DNA from: Mariniblastus sp.
Lineage (GTDB): Bacteria > Planctomycetota > Planctomycetia > Pirellulales > Pirellulaceae
DNA: 42,670 bases
NCBI GenBank assembly: GCA_029251085.1
Contig: JAQXDZ010000055.1
Coordinates: 1-42,670 of the forward strand
Direction: 5' to 3'
The notes below the pieces were generated by a model. That model was not told the DNA's origin. It saw nothing but the letters and a program-made list of their open reading frames with translations, and did not search any database. Below, piece after piece: positions 1 through 8,639 of the stretch (the stretch's first letter is position 1; each line of letters opens with the position of its first letter). The position numbers were made by a program, and so were the translations under genes.

Positions 1-2
1 AG

Positions 3-1124
3 CATGGCTATTTAAAATCTCTGTTGAGCAAATTGAATGTTCCGGTATCTTCACAAGCTCTAGTATTTTCAAAAACGAGTTTGCAGGTGAGCCGCATAAC
101 TCCTTCTCATCCGCGAGCGGTATATTTTAATGACGATGTTTACATCGGCTGGGTTCAGAATGGCAAAGTCATCGAAATTTCAGCCGCGGACCCGAAATTG
201 GGTGCTACGTTTTATACGCTTTCGCAGGAGGAATCTAAGCGTCCGAAGGTGCAACGGGAAACATCTCGCTGCTTGCAGTGTCATGGATCTTCGCATACAC
301 GTGGAAAGCCGGGGCATATCGTGAGGAGTGTCTTTCCGACTGACACAGGGTTGCCACAATACAATTTAGGGACTCATCTTATTGATGGGCAAACTGAATA
401 CGAAAAGCGTTTTGGTGGTTGGTACGTCACGGGAACCCACGGAAAGCTTCGGCACATGGGCAATTCATGGTTGCCCAAAACGACCAAGACTGGGATGAAG
501 CGTTTTGACCGCGATGCTTCCGAGCTAGATATTGAAAAACATGCCAACCTTGAATCTCTCGATTCTCTGTTTGATACGTCTCCTTATCTGACCGAACATA
601 GTGATCTTGTGGCACAATTGGTGCTTCAACATCAGGTTCATATGCACAATGTTCTGACGGCGGCGATCTTTGCAGGGAGGCAGGCTGCACACGATGCCGT
701 AGTTATGAATGAGGTCTTGGAGCGAGAGCCCGGGTTTGAATCTGAGTCCACAATTAGTCGGTATAATTCCGCTGCTGAGAGGGTTGTGAAAGCTTTGCTG
801 TTTTGCGATGAAGCGCCCCTTGTTGATCCGGTTAAAGGAACAAGCAACTTCGCGACTGATTTTGAAAAGCAAGGTCCGTTTGATTCTAAAGAGCGCAGCC
901 TGCGGCAGTTGGATCTTAAGGGACGGCTGTTTAGATATCCGTGTAGCTTTTTGATCTATAGCGACTCCTTTCGAAATTTGCCAGTCGGTGTCAAAGTCCG
1001 GGTCGTTAAACGGCTTAATGAGGTGTTGTTGGGTGAAGACACATCGGATGAGTTTGATCACCTTGCTGAAGCGGATCGCTCGGCTATCAAGGCCATACTG
1101 GAGGAGACGCTGAAGACCCGTTGA
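3..1124 (+). CDS. Mono-haem c-type cytochrome-like protein, 5' partial
   Basis: The reading frame is open to the left window edge, so the gene starts upstream; an in-frame TTG at 24 is probably internal. The visible part is about 373 codons. A single haem-attachment motif, CLQCH, is encoded at 270-284, followed by a Gly/His-rich stretch. No other CxxCH is visible. The region before the motif is beta-rich and contains the residues YFNDDVYIGWVQ. The rest looks mostly helical and has no evident membrane segment. From memory, this resembles a family of exported planctomycete proteins annotated only as cytochrome c domain proteins; the redox partner and role are unknown. The haem motif suggests an exported protein in electron transfer or haem sensing. 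The N-terminal signal is outside the window. The gene stands alone, with a 377 bp gap after it. Confidence 0.75.
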   Translation, partial: HGYLKSLLSKLNVPVSSQALVFSKTSLQVSRITPSHPRAVYFNDDVYIGWVQNGKVIEISAADPKLGATFYTLSQEESKRPKVQRETSRCLQCHGSSHTRGKPGHIVRSVFPTDTGLPQYNLGTHLIDGQTEYEKRFGGWYVTGTHGKLRHMGNSWLPKTTKTGMKRFDRDASELDIEKHANLESLDSLFDTSPYLTEHSDLVAQLVLQHQVHMHNVLTAAIFAGRQAAHDAVVMNEVLEREPGFESESTISRYNSAAERVVKALLFCDEAPLVDPVKGTSNFATDFEKQGPFDSKERSLRQLDLKGRLFRYPCSFLIYSDSFRNLPVGVKVRVVKRLNEVLLGEDTSDEFDHLAEADRSAIKAILEETLKTR

Positions 1125-1501
1125 TGAAAGTTTTCTAGCTCAAGTCTTGAAAGATGGTTGTTTGAATTTTGAACTTGGGACAGTTTCAAAACGGGTCGTT
1201 TTTTAGGTTGTGGGTAATGTGTCCCTAGCAGAGAAAAAACCTCAGAGATTTTGTTTGTCAGAAATATTTTTCGTGACAACTCGCAGGGTAATCGCTTTGC
1301 TCAGTGGACAATCATAGGCAATCTATGGTTGAACGGCACACGCCAGATGTGATGAGCCTAAGGTTTTTGACAGCTGATTTGGTTGCATTGGAAATGTTTT
1401 GGCATCGCGGCTGAAATTCCACTCAGCCTAAACAAGCTGGGCGTGCTATAATTAGGGGAACTTATTGGTTGGTTGATTGTAATTAAGGGAGAGTGAGTGC
1501 T
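1125..1501. other. Intergenic region, with one promoter and one weak hairpin
   Basis: No convincing gene is seen here. It contains an imperfect stem-loop at 1309-1331 (arms CAATCATAG and CTATGGTTG, 5-nt loop, one G-T pair, no T-run after it) and the extended -10 element at 1444-1452 listed separately. Confidence 0.6.
1444..1452 (+). promoter_or_regulatory. Extended -10 promoter element upstream of the SFPD-repeat gene
   Basis: The sequence TGCTATAAT is a perfect TGnTATAAT extended -10 box, 49 nt before the ATG at 1502. No good -35 hexamer lies 17 nt upstream, which is common for extended -10 promoters. A start of transcription near 1459 would give a leader of about 40 nt. Recognised by eye only. 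Confidence 0.5.
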
Positions 1502-1882
1502 ATGAGCAAGCGAGTTGTTTATTCGATGTTTCTAATCGGTATTTGCTTAATGGTGGGTGTCGGGTTTCTTTTTTATCAACCACCACAGACCGTGGGGGAT
1601 GAAGCTAACGTGGCAAAGGCGCCCTCGACGAGTGCCTCTCCGGCAACTGTTGACGTTTCAAAAATCTACGGCAAGATTCAAATTGTTAAATCATTTCCTG
1701 ATTACAAAGTTCAGGTGGTTGATTCGTTCCCTGATCTAAAGGTTCAAGTTGTTACTTCGTTTCCAGACAAACCTGGTAAATGGCAAATGGTAAAATCTTT
1801 TCCTGATTTTAAAATTCAACTGGTTGATTCATTCCCAGACTTTAAAATCAAATATGTGAGTTCGTTTCCGGGAAAAGAGTAA
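1502..1882 (+). CDS. Membrane-anchored protein of tandem 11-residue SFPD repeats
   Basis: The protein is 126 residues from ATG 1502. A GTG at 1493 is also in frame, but the GGAG at 1488-1491 is correctly spaced only for the ATG. Residues about 5-27 form one hydrophobic segment (signal anchor or signal peptide), followed by a short Ala/Ser/Thr/Pro-rich linker. From about position 1673 to the stop the protein is six tandem copies of an 11-residue unit of the form K-[IVW]-[QK]-x-[VM]-x-S-F-P-D-x; the third copy carries a short PGK insertion and the last ends in SFPG. Alternating hydrophobic residues plus an invariant SFPD turn suggest a small repeated-strand fold (solenoid or beta-meander). I recall similar uncharacterised repeat proteins in other bacteria but cannot verify them. 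Function unknown; the position of the domain outside the membrane is inferred. Confidence 0.85.
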   Translation: MSKRVVYSMFLIGICLMVGVGFLFYQPPQTVGDEANVAKAPSTSASPATVDVSKIYGKIQIVKSFPDYKVQVVDSFPDLKVQVVTSFPDKPGKWQMVKSFPDFKIQLVDSFPDFKIKYVSSFPGKE

Positions 1883-1954
1883 GCTGAATTCAACAAGAAG
1901 ACTTTTAGCCAATTTTCCGCAGGCCACTTCGAGCATCTCTTTGGCTAAGTAAAC

Positions 1955-1990
1955 TGTTCCAGTCAGAGTTAATGACATTTGGCTGGAACA
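1955..1990 (+). terminator. Stem-loop downstream of the SFPD-repeat gene
   Basis: Arms TGTTCCAGTC (1955-1964) and GGCTGGAACA (1981-1990) pair over 10 bp with one G-T pair and a 16-nt loop, starting 73 nt after the stop codon. There is no T-run, so it may be a non-canonical terminator or a transcript-stabilising hairpin. Confidence 0.35.
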
Positions 1991-2176
1991 TCGGACCACG
2001 TGTGGTAGGTTGTAGTCGCAATTGATTTGACTGGTTCCGATGGAATTATCATTTTAAAGGCTTCCTAAATATTATTATCAACTAACGGTCCTTTGCGTAA
2101 CGATGTAAACGACTGGTCGGCTTCCCTAGTCGTGTTGATGGTTCGTCTTTTAAACAACCCATAAGTTCATACATTT

Positions 2177-3574
2177 ATGTCAAAACTCAATCGGCGGCGT
2201 TTTCTAAAGTCTTCATCTACGCTCGGGACGGCGGCAGCCTTTGGGTTTTTTTCCAGCAAGTCTCCTGGGCGTTCCCATTCTCCCAACGAACGTCCACGAT
2301 TTGCATTGATTGGATGTGGCGGGCAGGGAACGGGAGACGCTCGGCGTGCATTAGCTTTTGGCGATATGATGGTCGCCTGCGATGTTGATTCGGCGCATTC
2401 GGCCTATGTAAAAGATATATTTACTAAGCGGCTCGCACGCGAGGGTAAAAAAGCCAATATTGAAACTTGCGACGACTATCGTTCGGTCATTGATCGTGAC
2501 GATATCGACGCCATCATTTGCGGGACTGTCGACCATTGGCACGTCAAAATCGCTGCCGAAGCATTAAGGTCTGGTAAGGACGTCTATTGCGAAAAACCAT
2601 TGACGCTGACGGTGGATGAAGGGCGGATTATATCCAAGGTTGTTGAAGAGACAGGGCAGTTGTTGCAGGTTGGGACGCAGCAGCGTTCGGACGAGCGTTT
2701 TTTGCAGGCGGTCGCAATTGCCCAATCGGGGAGGCTCGGGAAGATAAAAAAAGTCACCGTCGGTTTAAACCATAATCCCTTTAGTAAGCCCATCCCGGTC
2801 GCCGGCCTCCCCAAAACGCTTAATTGGGACCGCTGGAAAGGTCCTACTGAGGACGTGCCTTACCGGTTTTTAAAAAATGGAAAAGACGGCCAGGAGCTCG
2901 TGCGGAACCTGGGAGATGGAAGCATCGATGCGTCGAATTGCCATAAAGAGTTTCGATGGTGGCTTCAGTACAGTGGCGGGAAGATGACCGACTGGGGTGC
3001 TCATCACGTAGACATTGCCCAGTGGATTATTGACCAATGTGGTCCGGGTGATGGACCGACTGAAATAAAGCCTGTGATGGTGCAAACGAAAGTTCCCTTC
3101 GATGAGAATGGGAATCCCACGCTTGACGATCGTTACAATGCCCCCCATCGATTTACCGTGCATGTTCAGTTTCCCAATGGCGTTCTGATGGAAATTACAA
3201 GCGAGGGTCGTAACGGCATTCTTGTGGAGGGAACCGAAGGTCGAATTTTCGTGAATCGCGGCACGATCGCGGGTAAGCCTGTGGAAGATCTCGAGAAAAA
3301 TCCACTTCCCGGAGGGTGGTTGGAAGACATTTATGGTGGTCCGGTTGTGGAACATGTTAACAATTTCTTTAACTGCATTGCTACTCGCAAAAAGCCCGCA
3401 TCAGATGTGTGGACCCATGTTGCTTCCATAAACACCTGCCACTTAAGCAATATTGCGATTCGCCTTGGGCGTGCTGTAAAGTGGGATCCAGTTTCGAAAA
3501 CCATCCAAGGGGATGCGATTGCAAGTGCCATGTTGGCTAGAGACAGTCGTAAGGGTTACGAAATCGAGCTTTAA
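2177..3574 (+). CDS. Tat-exported Gfo/Idh/MocA family oxidoreductase (copy 1)
   Basis: The 465-residue protein begins with a twin-arginine signal (NRRRFLKS, residues 5-12) and a short hydrophobic stretch, so it is probably exported folded with its cofactor. A Rossmann NAD(P)-binding motif GCGGQG lies at residues 46-51, the family EKP motif with its catalytic lysine at 139-141, and the conserved WGAHHVDIAQW block has its histidines at 276-277. Length and order match the exported planctomycete branch of the family, which oxidises or reduces sugars, inositols or related polyols; the substrate cannot be read from the sequence. It is followed 37 bp later by a paralogue with the same architecture, and the two are probably co-transcribed. 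Product class is certain, substrate is not. Confidence 0.95.
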   Translation: MSKLNRRRFLKSSSTLGTAAAFGFFSSKSPGRSHSPNERPRFALIGCGGQGTGDARRALAFGDMMVACDVDSAHSAYVKDIFTKRLAREGKKANIETCDDYRSVIDRDDIDAIICGTVDHWHVKIAAEALRSGKDVYCEKPLTLTVDEGRIISKVVEETGQLLQVGTQQRSDERFLQAVAIAQSGRLGKIKKVTVGLNHNPFSKPIPVAGLPKTLNWDRWKGPTEDVPYRFLKNGKDGQELVRNLGDGSIDASNCHKEFRWWLQYSGGKMTDWGAHHVDIAQWIIDQCGPGDGPTEIKPVMVQTKVPFDENGNPTLDDRYNAPHRFTVHVQFPNGVLMEITSEGRNGILVEGTEGRIFVNRGTIAGKPVEDLEKNPLPGGWLEDIYGGPVVEHVNNFFNCIATRKKPASDVWTHVASINTCHLSNIAIRLGRAVKWDPVSKTIQGDAIASAMLARDSRKGYEIEL

Positions 3575-3611
3575 ACTATCTAAATTTGAGATTCGCAAGG
3601 AAACGTTTGGT

Positions 3612-4994
3612 ATGGCCAAATTCGCTCAACTAAATCGTCGCAGTGCCATCAAGGCGACCTTGGGAATGGCTGCTGTATCGCTTGGGTCAGGCACCGTTGA
3701 CCGGGCACTTGGTTTTAAAAGCGCGAATTCGCGACCACGAATTGGTGTCATCGGTTGTGGTGTCCGTTGGGACAAGCGTGTTTTCGAAGCAGATGGACGT
3801 TACGGTGTTGGTAAGGAGTTTCCAAAGTATGGGGACGTCGTTGCTGTATGTGACGTCGATGCGATACGCCTCGGTCGGGCTAAAGGAATTGTCAAAGATT
3901 GGCTTGGTAAAGACCCTCTGGTTGCAAGTGATTATCGCAAGATCATTGATAATCCCAACATCGACGTAGTGCACATTAGCACGCCGGATCATTGGCATGC
4001 GAAGGTTGCGATCGAAGCCATGTTGGCGGGTAAGGATGTCTACTGCGAAAAGCCGATGACGTTGACGATTGAAGAAGGCCAACTGGTTTGCGATGTTTGC
4101 GAAAAAACTGGTGCAGTCTTTCAGGTGGGTACTCAGCAGAGGAGCACAGCGCAATTCATCAAGGCAATTGCGTTAATTCGGGAAGGTCGACTAGGGGAAC
4201 TACAGCGAGTTCAGTGTGCAATCGGTGGTGCTCCCACGAGTCCGGTCCTGACAGCCACGAGTCCACCCAAGCATTTGGATTGGAACCAATGGCTTGGCCC
4301 AGCATCGGCGGCGGAATATCACTTTAAGGACGGTGCATCCAATATCATTAAATCGTGGTCGCGAGGGCACTACGAGTTTCGATGGTGGTATGAATATTCG
4401 GGAGGGAAACTGACAGACTGGGGTGCTCATCATATCGATATTGCCACCTGGGGAATGGGCATGACTGAAACCGGCCCCGTCTCAGTTGATCCAGTTTTTG
4501 TGGAACACCCGGTCGAATTCAAAAACGGGCAACCGTTGACTAACAATAGATACAACACGGCGACAAAATTTAATATCAAAGTGATATACCCAAATAATAT
4601 CGAGCTGACAATTCGACACGACACTGACAATGGAATTCTCTTTGAAGGATCCAAAGGTAGGATTTTTGTTAATCGCGGTAAATTAAAAGGGAAACCGGTA
4701 GAAGATCTTGAGACGAATCCATTACCTGAAGGTGCGATTGAAAAGGTCTACAATAATGGTCAAGTAACCAACCACGTTGCGAACTTCTTTGAATCAGTGG
4801 TTAGTCGGAGGCAACCGATTTCAGATGTATTCAGTCACCACCGAGCGTTGACGACCTGCCACCTTGCTGGAATTGCCGCTCGGATTGGGCGAAAGATTCA
4901 ATGGGACGCGAAAAATGAGACAATTATCGACGATGCACTTGCACAGTCGTTTGTTGCTCGTGAAAAACGTGCACGATTCAAGATTGAAATGTAA
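3612..4994 (+). CDS. Tat-exported Gfo/Idh/MocA family oxidoreductase (copy 2)
   Basis: The protein is 460 residues from ATG 3612. The frame is open further upstream into the previous gene, but AAGGAAA at 3597-3603 is well placed for this ATG and the twin-arginine-like signal (LNRRSAIKATLG, residues 7-18) then falls at the N-terminus. The dinucleotide-binding motif is GCGVRW. The EKP motif is at residues 146-148 and the WGAHHIDIATW block has histidines at 273-274. It aligns along its whole length with the upstream gene, including the regions around EKP, GTQQRS and GRIFVNRG, so the pair arose by tandem duplication or was kept as a pair. The two probably act on the same or sequential sugar or polyol substrates in the periplasm, which is inference. 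A 546 bp gap follows. Confidence 0.95.
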   Translation: MAKFAQLNRRSAIKATLGMAAVSLGSGTVDRALGFKSANSRPRIGVIGCGVRWDKRVFEADGRYGVGKEFPKYGDVVAVCDVDAIRLGRAKGIVKDWLGKDPLVASDYRKIIDNPNIDVVHISTPDHWHAKVAIEAMLAGKDVYCEKPMTLTIEEGQLVCDVCEKTGAVFQVGTQQRSTAQFIKAIALIREGRLGELQRVQCAIGGAPTSPVLTATSPPKHLDWNQWLGPASAAEYHFKDGASNIIKSWSRGHYEFRWWYEYSGGKLTDWGAHHIDIATWGMGMTETGPVSVDPVFVEHPVEFKNGQPLTNNRYNTATKFNIKVIYPNNIELTIRHDTDNGILFEGSKGRIFVNRGKLKGKPVEDLETNPLPEGAIEKVYNNGQVTNHVANFFESVVSRRQPISDVFSHHRALTTCHLAGIAARIGRKIQWDAKNETIIDDALAQSFVAREKRARFKIEM

Positions 4995-5540
4995 TTCATT
5001 TTGACGGCCATCTTTCGGTGTCGGAGGCTCTGTTATTTAGTTTGAGTGGCAGAATTAGCTTGCAGCTGATCTGTTTACGACAGCTTTGGTTTTGCTGTAT
5101 CGGTAGAAATTTTTTGCTGGGAAAAGCGTGCAGTCGAAAATTCAATGATTCTAGATTTTGCAACTTATGTCTTTTCGCTTATTATTTGCGGGCGTAGGTA
5201 CTCAATCAATAAAAATTTATGTGAGACTTTTTAACTTTGAGCCGTTTGTGGGTCGGTGCTTGCACTGAGCTCTTTCTCATTCAACGACGTTGAGTGTTTG
5301 GACACCGATTTGTGGGTTTGGTTTGCAATTGTTTAGAAATTTTCATTCGATATATTTTTAGAAGTACGACAGTGGTGAAGGGTAGCGAATGTTAAGCTAA
5401 TTCTGCGATTGGTTTTTCTTTAGTATGGCAATTGTCCGGGTTTGTGAAGGATTGGGCCTTCGTCAGAGTTGAGATCATGCTGTTGCAAATAAAGGTTCAA
5501 CAAACAAGTTGTTTGCGGTGCCACATTCCTAGGCGTATTT
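4995..5540. other. Intergenic region, nothing recognised
   Basis: This is 546 bp of T-rich sequence between the second dehydrogenase and the Tim44-like gene. I see no ORF with coding character, no RNA gene and no convincing hairpin. The promoter of the next gene is presumably here, but no clear -35/-10 pair stands out. Confidence 0.5.
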
Positions 5541-7457
5541 ATGAATTCATTCATGCTTGAAATATTTACTAGTCTCCTCTGCTTTGTCGATTTTGACTTG
5601 GTTGGGAGCCTGTTCTGCCAGGCAGGTGGCGGCGGAGGGTTCGGTGGCGGCGGAGGGTTCGGTGGAGGCGGAGGGTTCGGTGGAGGAGGGTTCGGTGGCG
5701 GAGGGTTTGGTGGCGGAGGGTTTGGTCGTGGTCGTAATGTGCCGACACCGGTATTGGTAATCATTGTGATCTGTTTTATTGTCTTTGTTGGCATTTCAGC
5801 TTTGGCGGAGCAAACCGCTCGAGTGACGCGGACAATTCGCAGAGGACGGAAGGTTCAAGAGGCAGAGTTACTGCAGCGGTCACTTGGGCGAATCAACAAA
5901 CGTGACCCTGGCTTTGACATTAACGTCTTTTTAAGCCGGACTGCCAACGCCTTTTTAACGACACAGAGCGGTTGGAGCGAGCAGAATTTGGGAATGTGCC
6001 GCGCGTTTATTTCAGACGGCGTTTACGAACGGTTTGATCTTTATATTGCGATGCAGAAGGCGGAGAACATCCGTAATCGTTTAAAGAACGTGAACGTTCT
6101 TCATCAGGAAGTCGTTTATGTGACGAGTGATCAGCATTTCGACACGATTCATATCCGAATTGCCGCGTCTGCTATTAGTTATAACGAAGACTTAGATAGT
6201 GGAAAAAGAGTCTCAGGTGAGAGTGGTTTAACGCCTATCAAATTTACAGAAATTTGGTCATTTTCTCGGCGTCCGGGCGTCCAAACTAACCCACAAGCCT
6301 CGTTGTTGGAGGGTAAATGTCCGAATTGTGGTGCTCCCGTCAACATTGTCGATCGAGCGCAATGCCAACGGTGCGATTCAATTGTAAATTCGGGTAAGTA
6401 CGATTGGGTTCTTGCCGAGATTACTCAGGACGAAGAATGGGTAGTGCCCTCGGCGACGCACGAGGTGAGCGGGTGGCAGGTCATTGCCGAACGAGACCCT
6501 GGTTTAAATTTTCAACACATTGAGGATCGTGCGTCGGTAATATTCTGGCGATGTCTGATGGCGGTCTATTTTGGTGATTTCGGTTATGCCGCGCCGATTT
6601 TGGAAAGTCAGGCAAAGACGGTCCCGAAGAAATGGAACTTGACATCCGGTAATTTTTGGAAAGGTCCTGCAGTTGGTGTTGTTGAAATCGTAAAATGCGA
6701 GCCGGGTTTAGGTGACGATTCCTTTGATCGGATTCATGTACTCGTTCGCTGGTCAGCGGCGCTTGGTGTGGGGGCTAAACGGAAACCCAAGACTCTTGGT
6801 CAGAAGCGAATTTATTCTCATGTGCTCGTTCTCAAGCGGCATACCAGTGCTCGAACTAATTCTGAACAGGCGTTTTCTTCGTTTGGTTGTTTAAATTGCG
6901 GAGCTGCGATTGACATAGGGAAAACGGCAGTCTGTGGATTTTGCCATACTCCGCTCAATGATGGAAACCGCGATTGGGTATTGGAAGACGTGCAGTATTA
7001 CGATTCTGTTGCGGCAGCGATGCAGGACAGTCAAAGCCGCCTTGAGGCGGAACGATTGGCGAGTGATCCAGCACTTCTCGCGGCGATGGCGAAAATGGTA
7101 ATGTCTGATGGCGAATTGCATCCTCGTGAACGAAAGTTTATCGTTGGTATGGCGAACCGGAGGGGAGTGAAAGGAGACCGACTCAAACAGATTCTGGCGA
7201 CCGCTGCGGCCAGTACGGATCCAATTCAAGTACCACAATCACCTGAATTAAGAAAGCAATTCATGGATCAGTTAATTCGAGCCGCATTGATTGACGGTCG
7301 CATTACACGCCAAGAACAGCAGATTTTGTTGCAAGTCAGCACAAAACTCAATTGGTCCAAGGCGGACCTGAAAATCGCTGTCGCTCGAAATCGTAGTGCG
7401 CTTTTTAAACAATCAAAAGCGATAATTAACCAAGCAAAGAAAACTCGCTTGAAATAG
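5541..7457 (+). CDS. Tim44-like / zinc-ribbon / TerB multidomain membrane protein
   Basis: The protein has 638 residues. A hydrophobic N-terminus is followed by a Gly/Phe-rich tract (about 29-62) and a transmembrane segment (about 69-88). Next comes a Tim44-like NTF2-type domain (about 100-250) and a CxxC...CxxC zinc ribbon (Cys260, 263, 275, 278). A second Tim44-like stretch (about 300-440) leads into a second ribbon (Cys450, 453, 465, 468), each ribbon being followed by a DWVL segment. The C-terminus (about 515-605) resembles the helical TerB domain, with its MSDGELHPRE and LIDGRITRQE motifs. Tim44-like domains in bacteria occur on inner-membrane proteins and TerB on envelope-stress and metal-related proteins; no precise function is known for this combination. 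The DNA of the Gly-rich tract is a minisatellite, so length variation between strains is likely. Topology (domains cytoplasmic or periplasmic) is not settled by the sequence. Confidence 0.85.
   Translation: MNSFMLEIFTSLLCFVDFDLVGSLFCQAGGGGGFGGGGGFGGGGGFGGGGFGGGGFGGGGFGRGRNVPTPVLVIIVICFIVFVGISALAEQTARVTRTIRRGRKVQEAELLQRSLGRINKRDPGFDINVFLSRTANAFLTTQSGWSEQNLGMCRAFISDGVYERFDLYIAMQKAENIRNRLKNVNVLHQEVVYVTSDQHFDTIHIRIAASAISYNEDLDSGKRVSGESGLTPIKFTEIWSFSRRPGVQTNPQASLLEGKCPNCGAPVNIVDRAQCQRCDSIVNSGKYDWVLAEITQDEEWVVPSATHEVSGWQVIAERDPGLNFQHIEDRASVIFWRCLMAVYFGDFGYAAPILESQAKTVPKKWNLTSGNFWKGPAVGVVEIVKCEPGLGDDSFDRIHVLVRWSAALGVGAKRKPKTLGQKRIYSHVLVLKRHTSARTNSEQAFSSFGCLNCGAAIDIGKTAVCGFCHTPLNDGNRDWVLEDVQYYDSVAAAMQDSQSRLEAERLASDPALLAAMAKMVMSDGELHPRERKFIVGMANRRGVKGDRLKQILATAAASTDPIQVPQSPELRKQFMDQLIRAALIDGRITRQEQQILLQVSTKLNWSKADLKIAVARNRSALFKQSKAIINQAKKTRLK
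5625..5723 (+). repeat. In-frame Gly/Phe minisatellite (three 18-bp then three 15-bp units)
   Basis: Three 18-bp units start at 5625, 5643 and 5661. Three 15-bp units of the same pattern, each one GGN codon shorter, start at 5679, 5694 and 5709. All units keep the reading frame and encode (G)GGGGF. The nearly identical codons point to slippage or recent expansion rather than old protein constraint. Confidence 0.9.
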
Positions 7458-7599
7458 CCTTGCTCATGTTTCAAGGAATTGATTTCCCCCTGATTTGATA
7501 GTCTTTGCCTACTGGTGGTTGGTATTGGCCTAGCTTGTTTAGGAGCGTTCATGGCGAGCACTAGGTTTGGGGATTCGTTCGATCGTTGTAAGGTAATTT

Positions 7600-8142
7600 C
7601 TAATTTCGCGTTGCTGTTTCTGAGGGCTCGCCAAAGCGGATTAAAATTGTATTCGTGTCGCCATTTTTCCTTAGATTGAGAATGTAGAGTCGGTCATATT
7701 CTTTGTCATTGATGAACGAGCCTGGATCGCCGCCGAGCAATTCAACGAGTTTCGGCGTTGTATTGCTATGGCCGACAACTAAATGCCGCCCGCCCTGCCC
7801 TTTTAGGTTTTGGACAAAGTTTGGTAGGTCGCCCGCATTATATAGGCGTGTTTTAAGACCAAGTTTAGCCGCTATTGGTGCTGCAGTCTTTTTGGTCCGT
7901 AGATAGTCGGTGCTATGGATAGTTTGAATTTTCGAATCCTGAAGAACGCTTGCGAGAGTTTTTGCCCGTGCTTTACCAACTGCTGACAGAGGCGGGTTTT
8001 GACTGTTGTCTACTTTTTCTGCGTGGCGCACTAGAAATACAACGAGCGGTTCTTCGCACAGCGCGGCGGAAGAGAAATTGCAGATGAATAGTAGTGGCAA
8101 AAACAGTTGAATTGATCGGCGTTTCGAATACAGGTTGAACAT
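7600..8142 (-). CDS. Exported histidine phosphatase family protein (SixA/phosphoglycerate mutase-like)
   Basis: The 180-residue protein begins with a basic region and a hydrophobic signal sequence (about 11-28). The catalytic VRHAEK motif follows with Arg39 and His40. Other active-site residues are visible: Arg82 in YLRTKKTA and the second histidine His125 in VVGHSNT. This is the short branch-1 architecture similar to SixA, without an insert that would mark phytase or mutase. The enzyme would hydrolyse phosphoesters through a phosphohistidine intermediate, and the signal puts it outside the cytoplasm, which argues against a phosphorelay role. Substrate unknown. It converges on the Tim44-like gene and diverges from the KptA-like fragment, so it is probably transcribed alone. 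Confidence 0.9.
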   Translation of the reverse strand: MFNLYSKRRSIQLFLPLLFICNFSSAALCEEPLVVFLVRHAEKVDNSQNPPLSAVGKARAKTLASVLQDSKIQTIHSTDYLRTKKTAAPIAAKLGLKTRLYNAGDLPNFVQNLKGQGGRHLVVGHSNTTPKLVELLGGDPGSFINDKEYDRLYILNLRKNGDTNTILIRFGEPSETATRN

Positions 8143-8402
8143 GATTCAGTTCCGTGAAAGGCTACTTGGATAGCAATACATTGAGCGGGATCGATTATAC
8201 GTTTTTGTGGAGCCGCACAATAGAATATTTCTCTGTCTTAGGCGATTGCCCCCTCCCAGCGTCAATGGGCGTTGAGAAAGCAACCAGTAAATCCATCATA
8301 TTTGGGCGATAAGAGAAACCATCATTTGAAAAATCTTTTACATGTTTTCTTTTCACTTTGAGGGGGCGAGACGAAAGTTTCGATTTGGGTTAAGATAGCG
8401 GC

Positions 8403-8639
8403 ATGAATAGACGCCTTACAAAAGTTAGTAAATATTTGAGTTTCGTATTACGCCATCACCCAGAAGCGATTGGGTTAAAGTTGGATCCCGAGCGTTGGGC
8501 GAATGTTGAAGAGCTGGTCCAAAACGCGAATGCGAGTGGAAAATCGATCACACTTTCGCAGGTAAAAGACGTCGTCACGCTCGATGAACAGAAGATGTTC
8601 GCACTTAGTGAAGATGGTCTTCGCATTCGGGCAAACTGA
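8403..8639 (+). pseudogene. kptA: N-terminal fragment of KptA/Tpt1 RNA 2'-phosphotransferase
   Basis: The 78 codons match the N-terminal winged-helix lobe of the KptA/Tpt1 family: SKYLSFVLRHHPEAIGL with the conserved Arg17-His18 pair, then a region ending in MFALSEDGLRIRAN with the conserved Arg74/Arg76 block. Full-length family members are about 180 residues. Here a TGA follows the RIRAN block directly, and the NAD-binding C-terminal lobe with the final catalytic arginine is missing. None of the three frames between 8640 and the next start at 8702 continues the family sequence. The gene is therefore either a remnant whose 3' half was deleted, or a stand-alone domain. It cannot perform the NAD-dependent removal of RNA 2'-phosphate as it stands. 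The first half is free of frameshifts, so decay, if any, is recent. Confidence 0.75.

Noticed and set aside
525..1061. 178-codon minus-strand frame within the first gene.
   Set aside because: It is antisense to the cytochrome-like coding sequence, which has a clear haem motif and family features.
5420..5794. Proline/asparagine-rich 124-residue frame on the minus strand.
   Set aside because: It is the antisense shadow of the Gly/Phe minisatellite of the Tim44-like gene.
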